From the NCBI RefSeq assembly GCF_012912105.1, contig NZ_QMEA01000062.1:17549-81548 (forward strand): a DNA stretch of 64,000 bases. The letters are read 5' to 3'. This document shows positions 48,423-61,000 of the stretch, in pieces (the stretch's first letter is position 1; each line of letters opens with the position of its first letter). A program made the translations under genes and the position numbers. Under the pieces are notes generated by a model. It made no database searches and had not been told where the DNA came from. It saw nothing but the letters and a program-made list of their open reading frames with translations. The DNA is from Brasilonema sp. UFV-L1 (GTDB lineage: Bacteria > Cyanobacteriota > Cyanobacteriia > Cyanobacteriales > Nostocaceae).

Positions 48423-50447
48423 TTACGCTTCTTTTAGTTGTGCGGTGATCCCATTACTATTTGGCTTTGGCATGACAACTTTATGTTTTGAATCATTAGC
48501 TAGTACATTATTGTGAAAGGATTCTGGTTTGTATCCTGTCACTAATTGCCCTAGCAAAGACTTGATGGAACTAATATCATTATCGGCTGCTGCTTTGCAC
48601 ACACTTTCCACAATAGCAACCAAATTTTCGGGAATAATCTTGCTGGCATTTTTCACAACAACTAATTTTTCGTGTTGTGTTGGTTCGTACTCCTCTCCAG
48701 GAATGAACAATTCCTCAAATAATTTTTCTCCAGGTCGCAACCCTGTAAACACAATGTCAATGTCTTTGTTGACTTGATATCCTGAAAGACGAATGAGTTC
48801 TTTTGCTAAATCAACAATTTTGACTGGCTTGCCCATATTCAGCATTAACACTTCTCCACCACGACTAAGTACTGCAGCTTGCAAAACAAGCTGTACTGCT
48901 TCTGGAATGGTCATGAAATAACGACAGATTTCAGGATGAGTAACTGTTATTGGACCACCCACAGCAATTTGTTTTTTAAAGGTGGGAACAACACTACCGC
49001 GACTGCCTAAAACATTACCAAAACGTACTGCAACATAAGGATAACCACTTTGTTTTGCTGCTTGGAGTACTAACATTTCGGCGATTCTCTTGCTAGCCCC
49101 CATGACATTGGTAGGATTCACAGCTTTATCTGTGGAAATCATTACGAAATGTTTAATTTTGTATTGTAGCGCCAGTTCTAGTAAATTTTTTGTCCCAAGC
49201 ACATTGTTGGTGATTGCTTCCGGTGGATTTAATTCCATGAGAGGGACATGTTTATGAGCCGCAGCGTGGAAAATGATATCAGGTTGGAATTGCTCAAAAA
49301 TATGTTTGAGGCGTTCCTGAAAGCGAATATCAGCAATGAAGGCAAAAAGACGTGGGGTTTGTTTTTCTACTTTGGCATTCTTTTTGAGTGCTTGGGCAGC
49401 TTGGTCTAGTTCTTGTTGAATATTGAAGACAGAATTTTCTCCATGTCCCACAAATATTATTTCAGCAGGGCAACATTTGAAAATTTGACGACAAAGTTCG
49501 CTACCAATTGATCCACCTGCGCCTGTGATCAGTACTTTTTTACCTCCGAGGAAATGGGAAACTCGTTCAATATCCGTCTGTACAGGTTCGCGTCTGAGCA
49601 AATCTTCAATCCTGACATCCCGAATGCTGTCTACTCGCACACGACCATTTAGGATTTCATGTATTCCAGGTAAAGTACATGTTTGAATTCCAGTTGTGTT
49701 GCAAAGATCTACGATTTCCCGAATGACTTGTCCTGCAACCGAAGGCATGGCAATGATAGCTTTTTGGATCTCTAGAGATTTCACCATCTCAGGAATTTTG
49801 TGGCGATCGCCTACTACAGGAATCCCACGAATACGCGCGTGTAATTTTTTGGGATTGTCGTCAATGAAAGCAACAGGATAAAAACCCATTTGAGGATTAC
49901 TCTGCATTTCTTCCACTAAGGAAACTCCTGCACTTCCTGCACCGATTATAAGCACGCGTTCCCTCAAATGTGATGGTACATTTTTGTCGCTAATTCTTTC
50001 CACAACCCTAACACTAAAGCGCAGTGCCAAAATGAAAATAAACGAAAGTATTCCATCAATCAAGGGCAGCAATTGAGGTACTTTATTGATTCCCCAGTGT
50101 CCATAACTCAGGAGATTAAATAATAGGGTTTGGATGACTATCGCAACCACCATGAGCTGAACTATGTATAGCAGTTCCTCAATGCTGGCATAGCGCCAGT
50201 AACGCCTGTAAAAACCAAGACTCCAAAATATGCAAAGTTTGACACTTAAAAACAGTATTGTAACCAGTCCTAGCTCCAATGAATAGTAAGCAATATCAAG
50301 ATTACCATCTAAAAGCAAAAGCAGAGCTAATAAGGGTGTTATGGAAAAGACAATGATATCAAAAATGAACAAATGGCGGTTTCTCAGTTGTAACAGTGTA
50401 CTTAATAAACCGTTCTTCGATTTTGGTTCGAGACTGAAAGAATTCAT
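48423..50447 (-). CDS. CapD/PglF-like nucleotide-sugar 4,6-dehydratase (membrane)
   Basis: First gene of the polysaccharide cluster, 674 residues. Four N-terminal TM helices (about 25-145) precede a CoA-binding-like Rossmann domain (VLIIGAGSAGVSLVEEM near 168) and a C-terminal SDR domain (LITGAGGSIGSELCRQI near 310, ISTDKAVNPTNVMGASKR near 440). Family members convert UDP-GlcNAc to the 4-keto-6-deoxy sugar. With the DegT and PglC-like genes it forms a PglF-E-C-like set for a bacillosamine-type sugar (inference; PglD is not evident). Confidence 0.92.
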   Translation of the reverse strand: MNSFSLEPKSKNGLLSTLLQLRNRHLFIFDIIVFSITPLLALLLLLDGNLDIAYYSLELGLVTILFLSVKLCIFWSLGFYRRYWRYASIEELLYIVQLMVVAIVIQTLLFNLLSYGHWGINKVPQLLPLIDGILSFIFILALRFSVRVVERISDKNVPSHLRERVLIIGAGSAGVSLVEEMQSNPQMGFYPVAFIDDNPKKLHARIRGIPVVGDRHKIPEMVKSLEIQKAIIAMPSVAGQVIREIVDLCNTTGIQTCTLPGIHEILNGRVRVDSIRDVRIEDLLRREPVQTDIERVSHFLGGKKVLITGAGGSIGSELCRQIFKCCPAEIIFVGHGENSVFNIQQELDQAAQALKKNAKVEKQTPRLFAFIADIRFQERLKHIFEQFQPDIIFHAAAHKHVPLMELNPPEAITNNVLGTKNLLELALQYKIKHFVMISTDKAVNPTNVMGASKRIAEMLVLQAAKQSGYPYVAVRFGNVLGSRGSVVPTFKKQIAVGGPITVTHPEICRYFMTIPEAVQLVLQAAVLSRGGEVLMLNMGKPVKIVDLAKELIRLSGYQVNKDIDIVFTGLRPGEKLFEELFIPGEEYEPTQHEKLVVVKNASKIIPENLVAIVESVCKAAADNDISSIKSLLGQLVTGYKPESFHNNVLANDSKHKVVMPKPNSNGITAQLKEA

Positions 50448-53091
<2,644 letters not shown>

Positions 53092-53158
53092 TTGAAAAAC
53101 AGCACATAATCGGATTTCAATACCATTTCACGCTTAGAGGATGTTTTAAAAGTTTTGG

Positions 53159-53273
53159 GCGAATATAATTCGCTACTACACAGGCAAAGTCCGCCTGCGC
53201 GGACTAACACAAAATCAAATATTTTAAACCCACGGAGGTGGGTTTCGTCTGTGTAGCCGCGATTTCTAATCGC
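53159..53273. mobile_element. 115-bp palindromic MITE-like element
   Basis: Imperfect terminal inverted repeats: GCGAATATAATTCGC plus TACTACACAGGC at left, and GTCTGTGTAGCC plus GCGATTTCTAATCGC at right. Two internal hairpins: AGTCCGC/GCGGACT (about 53189-53207) and AAACCCAC/GTGGGTTT (about 53226-53245). No coding capacity. Similar folded elements recur in cyanobacterial genomes; which transposase moves it is unknown. Confidence 0.65.
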
Positions 53274-53354
53274 CGGGTTGGTATTAATTTAGACTTTACA
53301 AACAACCTCTTAGACTTGATACAAATGATTGGTGTTTAACTTCTTCGTCGTAAG

Positions 53355-53390
53355 TCCCGCGCTATAACGGTACTCCGTTTAGCGTCGGGA
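53355..53390. repeat. Imperfect palindrome before the antitoxin gene
   Basis: TCCCGCGCTA and TAGCGTCGGGA arms, each with one unpaired base, enclose an ACGG/CCGT inner stem. It resembles hairpins at ends of IS200/IS605-type elements, but no tnpA or tnpB adjoins, so identity is open. Confidence 0.5.
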
Positions 53391-53443
53391 TATAAGACGG
53401 GCTGTAATACTAAGTGAATTGTTAACAGAGGTAGGTAGTAAAG

Positions 53444-53686
53444 ATGAGTGCAGAACAAGAGTTATTAACCAAGTGGCGTTCCCTTCCACAAGACAAACAA
53501 GAGGAAGTTTTAGATTTTGTTGAATTTCTTAGCTTGAAAACCTCTGCAAATAAAACTCCCTTGGGAGAACGTTTACGCCAAATTCGCTCTAAAATTGTTG
53601 CTTCTGGTGAACCTTTATTAAGTCGAGATGAAATAGAAAAAGAAATTGCTAGTCGTCGTGGAGGATTAAAGGAAACTGACACATGA
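53444..53686 (+). CDS. DUF2281/VapB-like antitoxin
   Basis: Protein of 80 residues. The N-terminal half (LLTKWRSLPQDKQEEVLDFVEFL) matches the DUF2281-type antitoxins found beside PIN toxins. The C-terminal half (PLGERLRQIRSKIVASGEPL) is charged and should wrap the toxin. Its stop overlaps the toxin start in ATGA, the standard coupling of type II pairs. With the toxin broken, the antitoxin may survive as an orphan or solitary regulator. Confidence 0.82.
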   Translation: MSAEQELLTKWRSLPQDKQEEVLDFVEFLSLKTSANKTPLGERLRQIRSKIVASGEPLLSRDEIEKEIASRRGGLKETDT

Positions 53687-54214
53687 AGAGAACTTTTATT
53701 GATTCTGGAGTGCTAATAACTGCGGCGCGTGGTGTGGGAGAAGATTCAGAGAAAGCTTTGGAACTTTTAGCAGATTTAAGCCGCGAATTTGCTTCGAGCG
53801 AATTTATCAAAATGGAGGTAATACCTAAAGCAATTTACAATCGAAAAACGGCAGAAGCTGAATTTTACGAATCATTCTTTGGTGCTGTTACTTACTGGGC
53901 TAACGATATAGAAAAAGTAAGTAGATGGACATAAATAAATGAAACATACCAGTAGGGTGGGCATTGCCTAAAACAGTTCCTCTGCAAAGGTTACAAGCTT
54001 TTAATATGCAATGCCCACCATGAGTTTAATTTTGTCCACCCACTTAATACAAGATGCTTATCACATTGCTTGTCAGTATGGTTTAGCAGCTATGGACGCG
54101 CTTCATATAACTGCGGCGTTGTCAGTTGGTGCAGAGGAATTCGTGACAACTGAGAAAAAAACAAAGCCTATGTTTAGAGTATCTAGTATTAAAATAATTT
54201 CTATTTTTGATTAA
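53683..54214 (+). pseudogene. PIN-domain toxin split by a MITE insertion
   Basis: The 5' part (RTFIDSGVLITAARG) carries the first acidic residue and EFIKMEV the second; it runs into a stop at 53934. The 3' part from 54047 (IQDAYHIACQYGLAAMDALHITAA) carries the third Asp and ends AEEFVTTEKKTKPMF. Removing 53920-54046 joins codon 79 to ATA and gives one continuous 134-residue PIN protein, the usual VapC length. The gene is therefore intact apart from the insertion, which must be recent. Target would have been RNA, by family. Confidence 0.88.
53920..54044. mobile_element. 125-bp MITE with TA target duplication
   Basis: Flanked by TA at 53918-53919 and 54045-54046. Inverted ends: AGTAGATGGACA at left against the complement of TGTCCACCCACT at right. 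A second inner pair is exact: GGTGGGCATTGC (53956-53967) and GCAATGCCCACC (54008-54019). No coding capacity. TA duplication and inverted ends fit IS630/Tc1-mariner-type MITEs. Confidence 0.85.
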
Positions 54215-54218
54215 TGTT

Positions 54219-55964
54219 TTATTGTCGATATTCTAGAGCGATGTCTACTAATAATTGCGGTTGTCCCCAAATAATACGCTCTTGCTTGTAGACAGCGATT
54301 CCCGGTTTAGCTCCCTTGGGTTTGTAAACATATTTTGGTTGAGTATAAACAACAGGCACTTGGTCACTCTGACGACCACGACTGTAGTATGCTGTTAAGT
54401 TAGCAACATATTGTAAATCAGCTTCTTCTGGAACAGCACCCGGTTCCAGACGCAATAACACATGGCTACCTGGAATCTCTTGAGCATGAAACCATAAATC
54501 ATAATCGTTTGCTACCCGAAAAGTTAATTGATCATTCTGACGGTTATTACGACCAATTAAAACTTCAAAACCACTGGGAGTGCGGTCATGATAAAAGTTA
54601 GTGCTAGCAGCATCACTTGGACTGCGACGACGGTATTCTGAGTCTTCTAAATACCCTTGCCCAATAAGTTCCTCACGGATTTCTTCAAGAGCTTGTAAAT
54701 CATCTGCTGTGTTGTAATTCTCTATCTGAGAAATCGCTGCTTCCACTTGTTCCAAATACTCAATTTCAGAATTGACTTCAGTCAACAAAGGTTCTACAGC
54801 AATACGCGCGCGTTTGAGTTTTTGATGTTGTTTGTAGAGATTTTGAGCATTTTGTACAGCATTTTTATCCGGCTGTAAAGCGATTTTCACTGGTTCACTC
54901 GTTTCAAAATCAGGGATAATGATTTCTGTCATTCCCACTTGCCATTCATGTAGATACGCCATCAACAAATCAGCTTTTTGTCGATATTCATCTGCTTTTT
55001 CTGATTGCTGCAAGCGTTGCTCAAAAGTAGCAGCTTTCACTCGTAATTTTTCCAACAAATTATTCAGTTTCTGACTTAATTGATGCCGCAGTTGTGAAAA
55101 TATTTGTTGATTAAATTGGTCAGTGTAGTAACGATTGAGTAATTCTTGGATATCTTTTGCGCTTTTATCAATACCCCAACCAAGTACAGTGTAACCTTGT
55201 TGTGTCCAACCAGGTTCAAACTTCTCACTTTGCAGCTTTTGTAGCCATTCTTGCCAATGCTGAAACAACCTTTGCCAATCATCAACTTTTAGGGTGTCTG
55301 TCGAACTTTCTGGATCAATATCAGATACCAGCAACATTGACTGTATCAATGAAGGAGAGACACCGCGATGAGTTTTGAGCAACTGACGCTTAATAGCTCC
55401 TGGTACTAAGCTAACCCGTTCTTGCCACCGTTCTTGAGATTCATTCAAACTAGGTACTGCAGCGGTGAGACTGGGTGGTGTTTCATAAGGTTGTCCTGTC
55501 AGAATTGGACGGACACTAGATTGTTGTTGTTTAACTTGATGGGCAACAGTGATAATGCTGTTATTAGCATCAGTCAGAATAACATTGCTGTACTTACCCA
55601 TGATTTCGACGTATAAGTGATATAATGCGCTTTCACCTGGACGACGGGCAAATTGCAAATCAACAGCACGTTCCCAAGGAGCTATAGTACCAAGCGCTAC
55701 CAACGCCAAACCACCCAACTGGTGCAGTAATTGTTGGCTAAAAGTGAAGGTATCTGGTATTCTTGGTGGTGGTTCACCGATGTGAAGGCGGGCTGCTTGC
55801 GGATGCCAAGAAATTTCCAGCCAACCCCGCTGTTTGAGGGTGCGGAGTGCGATGACAATCGTGTAGCTGTTGCGTTGATAAACTTGCTCTACACGAGCAG
55901 GTAGCCAGTGAGCGCGGATGTCGCTACAAACAGCGGTAAGAGTTGTAAAGTCAAATGTTTGCAC
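54219..55964 (-). CDS. rqcH: RqcH/NFACT-family ribosome quality control protein
   Basis: Product of 581 residues. NFACT-N domain at the start (FDFTTLTAVCSDIRAHWLPARVEQVYQ and EIMGKYSNVILTD), a long coiled-coil middle (about 260-440, rich in Leu/Glu/Lys), and NFACT-R at the C-terminus (SGFEVLIGRNNRQND, WFHAQEIPGSHVLLRL). RqcH binds peptidyl-tRNA-blocked 50S subunits and adds alanine tails. Older annotations call it fibronectin-binding. It stands alone and convergent with the toxin remnant. Confidence 0.9.
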   Translation of the reverse strand: MQTFDFTTLTAVCSDIRAHWLPARVEQVYQRNSYTIVIALRTLKQRGWLEISWHPQAARLHIGEPPPRIPDTFTFSQQLLHQLGGLALVALGTIAPWERAVDLQFARRPGESALYHLYVEIMGKYSNVILTDANNSIITVAHQVKQQQSSVRPILTGQPYETPPSLTAAVPSLNESQERWQERVSLVPGAIKRQLLKTHRGVSPSLIQSMLLVSDIDPESSTDTLKVDDWQRLFQHWQEWLQKLQSEKFEPGWTQQGYTVLGWGIDKSAKDIQELLNRYYTDQFNQQIFSQLRHQLSQKLNNLLEKLRVKAATFEQRLQQSEKADEYRQKADLLMAYLHEWQVGMTEIIIPDFETSEPVKIALQPDKNAVQNAQNLYKQHQKLKRARIAVEPLLTEVNSEIEYLEQVEAAISQIENYNTADDLQALEEIREELIGQGYLEDSEYRRRSPSDAASTNFYHDRTPSGFEVLIGRNNRQNDQLTFRVANDYDLWFHAQEIPGSHVLLRLEPGAVPEEADLQYVANLTAYYSRGRQSDQVPVVYTQPKYVYKPKGAKPGIAVYKQERIIWGQPQLLVDIALEYRQ

Positions 55965-56059
55965 AACGATTAGTCATGTGATTAGATGGCGTATTAATGG
56001 AATATATCGGAAGAAATCGCTGCAAAACGGATATTTTGTTCAAGAGCGGGAAAAGTCGA

Positions 56060-57343
56060 TTAGACATAACTGAACCCATCATTGCGGTGAATCGTTTTAA
56101 CATCAGTCATGTTAGAAAAAGTGACCCTAAAACCGTTAATGACGATTTCGCAGCCTTTCTCGGTGGGAGTTTTGACTCTCCCTGCATAAATCCCAGACGC
56201 TACGTTTTTCCTGTCTTTGGTTATTGTGACTTTGACAAAATCTCCTGTGGTGCTATGTTTAAAAGTTTGTTTTGGCGCTGTGCAAGGAAATCCATATTTA
56301 TTGATACGACAGAATCTTCTACATCCATGCCCAGTTGCTTTCACCTCCAACACCTTAGAAGTAACTAACTGCAACTTATCAACGCTGCCAACACAAGCAG
56401 CGTCAATCCAATGTGTTTTAGGTAATTGCAACCTAGTACGATTAAACTTCGTTCTTCCGCCAGAGCCAGTCGAGACTGGCAAACCGGATGCTTTTAGTGT
56501 GTGGAACAATGCCCAACGGGTTGTATTAACAGCAGCCGCATCTTTTAAGGATCGCTTTGCTTGAGCCAAAATCCGCTTTAGGACTTCTGGCTTCTTTGCT
56601 AGAAACTTTTCAATATCCTGTGTTCCTTTTTTCTCGTTGCACTTTTGGCAAGCTAAACATAAATTGCTGATTCTGTTAGTACCTCCCTTGGCTTTTGGTT
56701 TAATGTGCTCAACTTGTAATGGGATATTTTCAGCACCGCAGTAAGCGCATTTTCTCTCCCACTTGTTCAGCAGATATTCCCTCACTTCGTAGCCTTGGAG
56801 TTCACCTTGCTGGTACTCAACGTCGGAGATTTCCGGATTCTCTAATTGTTGTAAATCAAAGCGCACTAATTCTTGAACGATTGCGGTTATAGGAGCAAAC
56901 CTACACAATCTCTTCACCCAAGTCTCAACAGTCTGAACACGGTGCCACAATGAGGGAGCGTTGAGCCTACCATTAGGACGTTTACGGTTAATAAATCTGG
57001 CTTGACGATAACGAGTGTGCCGAGCGCGTCTCCCCCTACGAACACCTTTGCGGGTTTCCAAACTATCTTTAATCGCCGCACTTCTGTGGTGCAACTCCAT
57101 TCCCCATATAACTTCATCTCGGTTATTTACTAATGCAATCCCTGTCGTTTTTGAACCAGGATCTATTTTCAAAGTAATGGGATAAGTTACTATGTTTTCA
57201 ACTACCCGATTCATTATTAAAGTAAATGGGTAATAACGAAAAACCGCAGCTTTGTTGGATTCTAGAAGCTTTTTGGCATGTGCTGGATGAATTGGATTTA
57301 TCGGCGTTTTGTTGGAATCAATTAGAAAAACGAAGTTTGACAT
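56060..57343 (-). CDS. iscB: IscB RNA-guided endonuclease
   Basis: Ancestor-type of Cas9, 427 residues. N-terminal PLMP segment (PINPIHPAHAKKLLESNKAAVF). RuvC-I Asp61 in KIDPGSKTTG; an Arg-rich bridge helix (RRGRRARHTRYRQAR, about 102-116); RuvC-II Glu158 (VQELVRFD); HNH with C199xxC202, His213 in VEHIKPKAKGG and C232xxC235; RuvC-III HWID (His311, Asp314). All catalytic residues are present, so it looks active. No tnpA lies nearby. A C-terminal domain of about 100 residues fits the target-adjacent-motif-interacting part. Confidence 0.93.
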   Translation of the reverse strand: MSNFVFLIDSNKTPINPIHPAHAKKLLESNKAAVFRYYPFTLIMNRVVENIVTYPITLKIDPGSKTTGIALVNNRDEVIWGMELHHRSAAIKDSLETRKGVRRGRRARHTRYRQARFINRKRPNGRLNAPSLWHRVQTVETWVKRLCRFAPITAIVQELVRFDLQQLENPEISDVEYQQGELQGYEVREYLLNKWERKCAYCGAENIPLQVEHIKPKAKGGTNRISNLCLACQKCNEKKGTQDIEKFLAKKPEVLKRILAQAKRSLKDAAAVNTTRWALFHTLKASGLPVSTGSGGRTKFNRTRLQLPKTHWIDAACVGSVDKLQLVTSKVLEVKATGHGCRRFCRINKYGFPCTAPKQTFKHSTTGDFVKVTITKDRKNVASGIYAGRVKTPTEKGCEIVINGFRVTFSNMTDVKTIHRNDGFSYV

Positions 57344-57540
57344 AATTTGAGTTTGGTCGGTTTGACCATTCCTTATTTCTAAGTAATGTTTGCTTCAACC
57401 TTGTTATCTCAAGCTTTTTAAGCCAAGAGCACTTCGATTGCTCGATGTTTAACTGGTGGCGACAGAGCAAAAGACTAGCGAATCTTAGGGTGTCGTGACT
57501 TGGATAACGTTTACCCTGTTATGGGTGGTTTGGTTCACAT
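57344..57540 (-). ncRNA. Candidate omega RNA of IscB
   Basis: IscB loci encode their guide RNA directly upstream on the same strand, and this non-coding stretch occupies that place. On the minus strand I see possible stems GGGTAA/TTATCC (about 57505-57520), GAGCA/TGCTC (about 57428-57445) and ATTCGCTAGTC-side pairing. Boundaries and the guide cannot be set by eye; the guide should be at the 5' side, near 57500-57540. Confidence 0.4.
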
Positions 57541-57629
57541 TTGTCGCGAATTACTCCGATTTCAAATGCTCTCGCTGTTATTTGGGTACTGATTGTCAGT
57601 ATAGCAATCCTAAATCATTCGTACACAAT

Positions 57630-57662
57630 AAGAAACCCGACTTCTTTAAGAAGTCGGGTTTC
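57630..57662. repeat. Perfect 16-bp-arm palindrome
   Basis: AGAAACCCGACTTCTT, one T, then its exact reverse complement. As RNA it would form a stable stem of about 13 bp ending in TTTCTCGTTGTTTCT. A dispersed cyanobacterial palindrome or a terminator. Confidence 0.8.
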
Positions 57663-57667
57663 TCGTT

Positions 57668-57703
57668 GTTTCTCGTTCCCAGCCTCAGGCTGGGAATGCA
57701 TAA
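57668..57703. repeat. CTCGTTCC-type hairpin repeat, copy 3
   Basis: TTTCTCGTTCCCAGCCT, C, AGGCTGGGAATGCATAAC. Best-formed member of the family with copies at 25075 and 28669. Confidence 0.75.
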
Positions 57704-57773
57704 CTGTGGGCTGCTGCCTCAATATAATCATTGGGAAAGAGCTTCTAGCCCCACCCCTCCCCTTGCTAAGGGG

Positions 57774-57931
57774 CTACGGTGTACACACAAGTCATTGAAT
57801 TACCCGCTCATCCGGTGCAAAACCTCACCCTGCCCTGTCGGGCATCCCTCTCCTTACTAAGGAGAGGGAAAGATTTTAGCGCAGCTAAAAGCGAGGGTGA
57901 GGTTTTGAGCGCTTCGGTGTGTACACCGTAG
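57774..57931. mobile_element. 158-bp MITE-like element with 15-bp perfect inverted ends
   Basis: CTACGGTGTACACAC (57774-57788) is exactly inverted at 57917-57931. Inner arms AAAACCTCACCCT and AGGGTGAGGTTTT also match. It is bracketed by direct repeats TTGCTAAGGGG (57763-57773 and 57932-57942), which look like an 11-bp (or 9-bp) target duplication. No coding capacity; must be moved in trans. Confidence 0.75.
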
Positions 57932-58040
57932 TTGCTAAGGGGAACTCGGGATCCCCTCTGGGGATTAGGGGCAGGGAGGTTTTGGCGTCAGACAAAACCG
58001 GGGTGGGGTGATATGCATGAATGCAACACGCGCTCATTCG

Positions 58041-61000
58041 TCAACGCACAGCACAACTACTAGCAGGTGTTGGTGAGGAGCGTTGTGGACCAGTTTTGGT
58101 AGGATCATAAGCAACTAGCATGACCTCACCTTTCTCATTAAATATCCATCCTTGTGCTGGTACTATCTCTTTGGTAGTTGGACTAGTAGATGGCTGACTC
58201 TTAGTTGCACTTGTTGAACTCACCGTACTGGTGACAGGTTTCACTAAATCAACCCGCACATTGTCACTACTGATGACTTCCTTTGGATCTGTTGGAACTC
58301 CCCCACGTCCTACGATGGTGAAACTGCTACCAAAACCTTTGATACAGGGATTTTGAGCAATCTGCTGTGCGGGATCGATGACAGTTTCTGATAATTCAAA
58401 TAACCCTTGACTGGGGTCAACATCAGGTGTATTTAGTTGCACCGTACCACTAAACTGTGGACCAAGGGCAGAACTTGCAGTGATATCACTAAATTCTGTT
58501 TCTTGCGCTCGATACTCAATACCAAAGATGCCTTTGGCATTGATGGTTATCGAACCGCCAAAGCTTTCTTCTGACTTGGCGGTGATGTCGCTATTTTCCC
58601 TTGGAAAGGCGACGAGATTGTTAGTATTAATGGTGATATTGCCACCAGTCGCTAAGCCAGTGGCATTTGTAGTTATCTTGCTACCACGACGTAATAGCAG
58701 AAAATCACGAGCGCCCAGGTTGATATTTCCTTGCCCCGCTACAGTGTCAGCTTTGATAATTGAACCATTGTCCAGACGGATAGAGCGAGCAGCAACTTCT
58801 ATATTGCCAGCAGCACCGTTACCAGTACTGCTAGCAGTGATTTGAGCGCCATCTTTGAGGGATACTGTTCGAGCGTTGATGTTGATATTGCCTCCTTTGC
58901 CCACTCCTGTTGGTTCCACAATACTGAAGATGCCAGTGTTACTGCCTGCAAGCTCAACTGCACTGGACGTTCGCACCGACACATTGCCTGCATTTCCTTG
59001 TCCACCAGTGCTGGCGGACAGTCTGCCACTATCGGTTAAGGACAAGGAACCAGAGGAAATAGCAATATTCCCCCCATTGCCCGTTGCTCCCGTTCCCACA
59101 AAGCTGAAAATCCCACTGCGAAATCCGCCACCAACTCCAGCAATCGTTACTGGTCCTGTGACATCAACTGTAACATTACCTGCATCTCCCCTTCCGGCTG
59201 GCTGATTGCCAGATGCTTCACGAACTATGGTTACCAGTTGAGCGCCATCTTTGAGGGAAAGTGAAGCCGCTTTAATGTCGATATTGCCACCTTTGCCCAC
59301 TCCTTCTGCTCCCACATCGCTGAAGATGCCAGCATTGACAAGCTCAACCGAATCAGAGGCTCGCACCGACACACTGCCCGCATTCCCTTGTCCCAAGGTG
59401 CTGGCACTCAGTTGAGCGCGATCGCTTAAAGAGAAGTCCCCAGAGGAAATATTTATGTTTCCCCCATTACCAGTCGCCCCCGTGTCCACATAGCTGAAAA
59501 TCCCACTGCGAACTCCGCCACCAACTCCAGCAATCGTTACTGGTCCAGTGACAGAAACACTGACATTACCTGCATCCCCCCTTCCAGCTGGCTGGGTGGA
59601 AGATGCTCGACTAACTAGGGTTCGCAGTTGAGCACCATCTTTAAGTGATAGTGTTGCTGCCTTGATGTCGATATTGCCACCTTTACCGACACCTCCTGCT
59701 TCCACAGTGCTAAAGATGCGAGTGTTACTGCCTGTAAGAGAAACTGAATCAGATGCACGCACCGACACATTGCCTGCATTTCCTTGTCCAGAGGTACTGG
59801 CGGACAGTCTGCCACCATCGCTTAAAGACAAAGAACCAGAGGAAATATTTATGTTTCCCCCATTGCCAGTCGCCCCCGTTCCTACCGAGCTAAAAATCGC
59901 ACTGGAAAATCCGTCCTTGACTCCAGCAATTGTCACAAAACCAGTGACAGAAACACTGACATTACCTGCATTCCCTTGTCCAGAGGTACTGGCGGACAGT
60001 CTGCCACCATCGCTTAAAGACAAAGAGCCAGAGGAAATAGTAATATTCCCCCCATTACCCGTCGCCCCCGTTCCTAGCGAGCTAAAAATCGCACTGGGAA
60101 GTCCATCCCTCACCCCAGCAATTGTCACATTCCCTGTGACATCAACTGTGACATTACCTGCATCTCCCCTTCCGTCTGGCTGGGTGTCAGACGCTGGACG
60201 AACTACGGTTAGCAGTTGAGCACCATTTTTGAGAGATAGTGTTGCTGCCTTGATGTCGATATTGCCACCTTTGCCCACACCTCCTGCTCCCACATCGCTG
60301 AAGATGCTAGCATTGACAAGCTCAATTGCACCGGATGCTCGCACCGACACATTACCTGCATTCCCTTGTCCAAAGGTTCTGGCTTGCAGTTCAGCACGAT
60401 CGCTTAAAGAGAAGGAACCAGAGGAAATAGTAATATTCCCCGCATTGCCAGTCGCCCCTGTTCCCACCGAGCTGAAAATCGTACTGGGAAATTCGTCTTT
60501 GACTCCAGCAATCGTTACTGGTCCTGTGACATCAACAGTGACATTGCCTGCATCTCCCCTTCCAGCTAGCTGATTGTCAGATGCTCGACGAACTGCGGTT
60601 ACCAGTTGAGCGCCATCTTTAAGGGAAAGTGAAGCCGCTTTAATGTCGATATTGCCACCTTTGCCCACACCTCCTGCTCCCACATCGCTGAAGATGCTAG
60701 CATTGACAAGCTCAATTGCACCGGATGCTCGCACCGACACATTACCTGCATTCCCTTGTCCAAAGGTTCTGGCTTGCAGTTCAGCACGATCGCTTAAAGA
60801 GAAGGAACCAGAGGAAATAGTAATATTCCCCGCATTGCCAGTCGCCCCGGTGTTAACTCGGCTGAAAATCGCACTGACTAATCCATCCTTCACCCCAGCA
60901 ATTGTTACTGGTCCTGTGACATCAACAGTAACATTTCCTGCATCCCCTCTTCCTGCTGGCTGGGTGGAAGATTTTTCACGAACTAGGGTTAGCAGTTGAG

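Larger units (their letters stand above)
53092..53443. other. Spacer with two structured repeats
   Basis: About 350 bp between frmA and the antitoxin gene. Nearly half is palindromic repeat sequence (53159-53273 and 53355-53390). The antitoxin promoter must lie in the last 50-100 bp. Confidence 0.5.
57344..58040. other. Intergenic region with omega RNA candidate, hairpins and a MITE
   Basis: Apart from the RNA candidate it contains a perfect palindrome at 57630, a CTCGTTCC-type repeat at 57668, a 158-bp inverted-repeat element at 57774 and GGGATCCCC-type short palindromes near 57950. Plus-strand frames here are repeat-derived. Confidence 0.55.
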
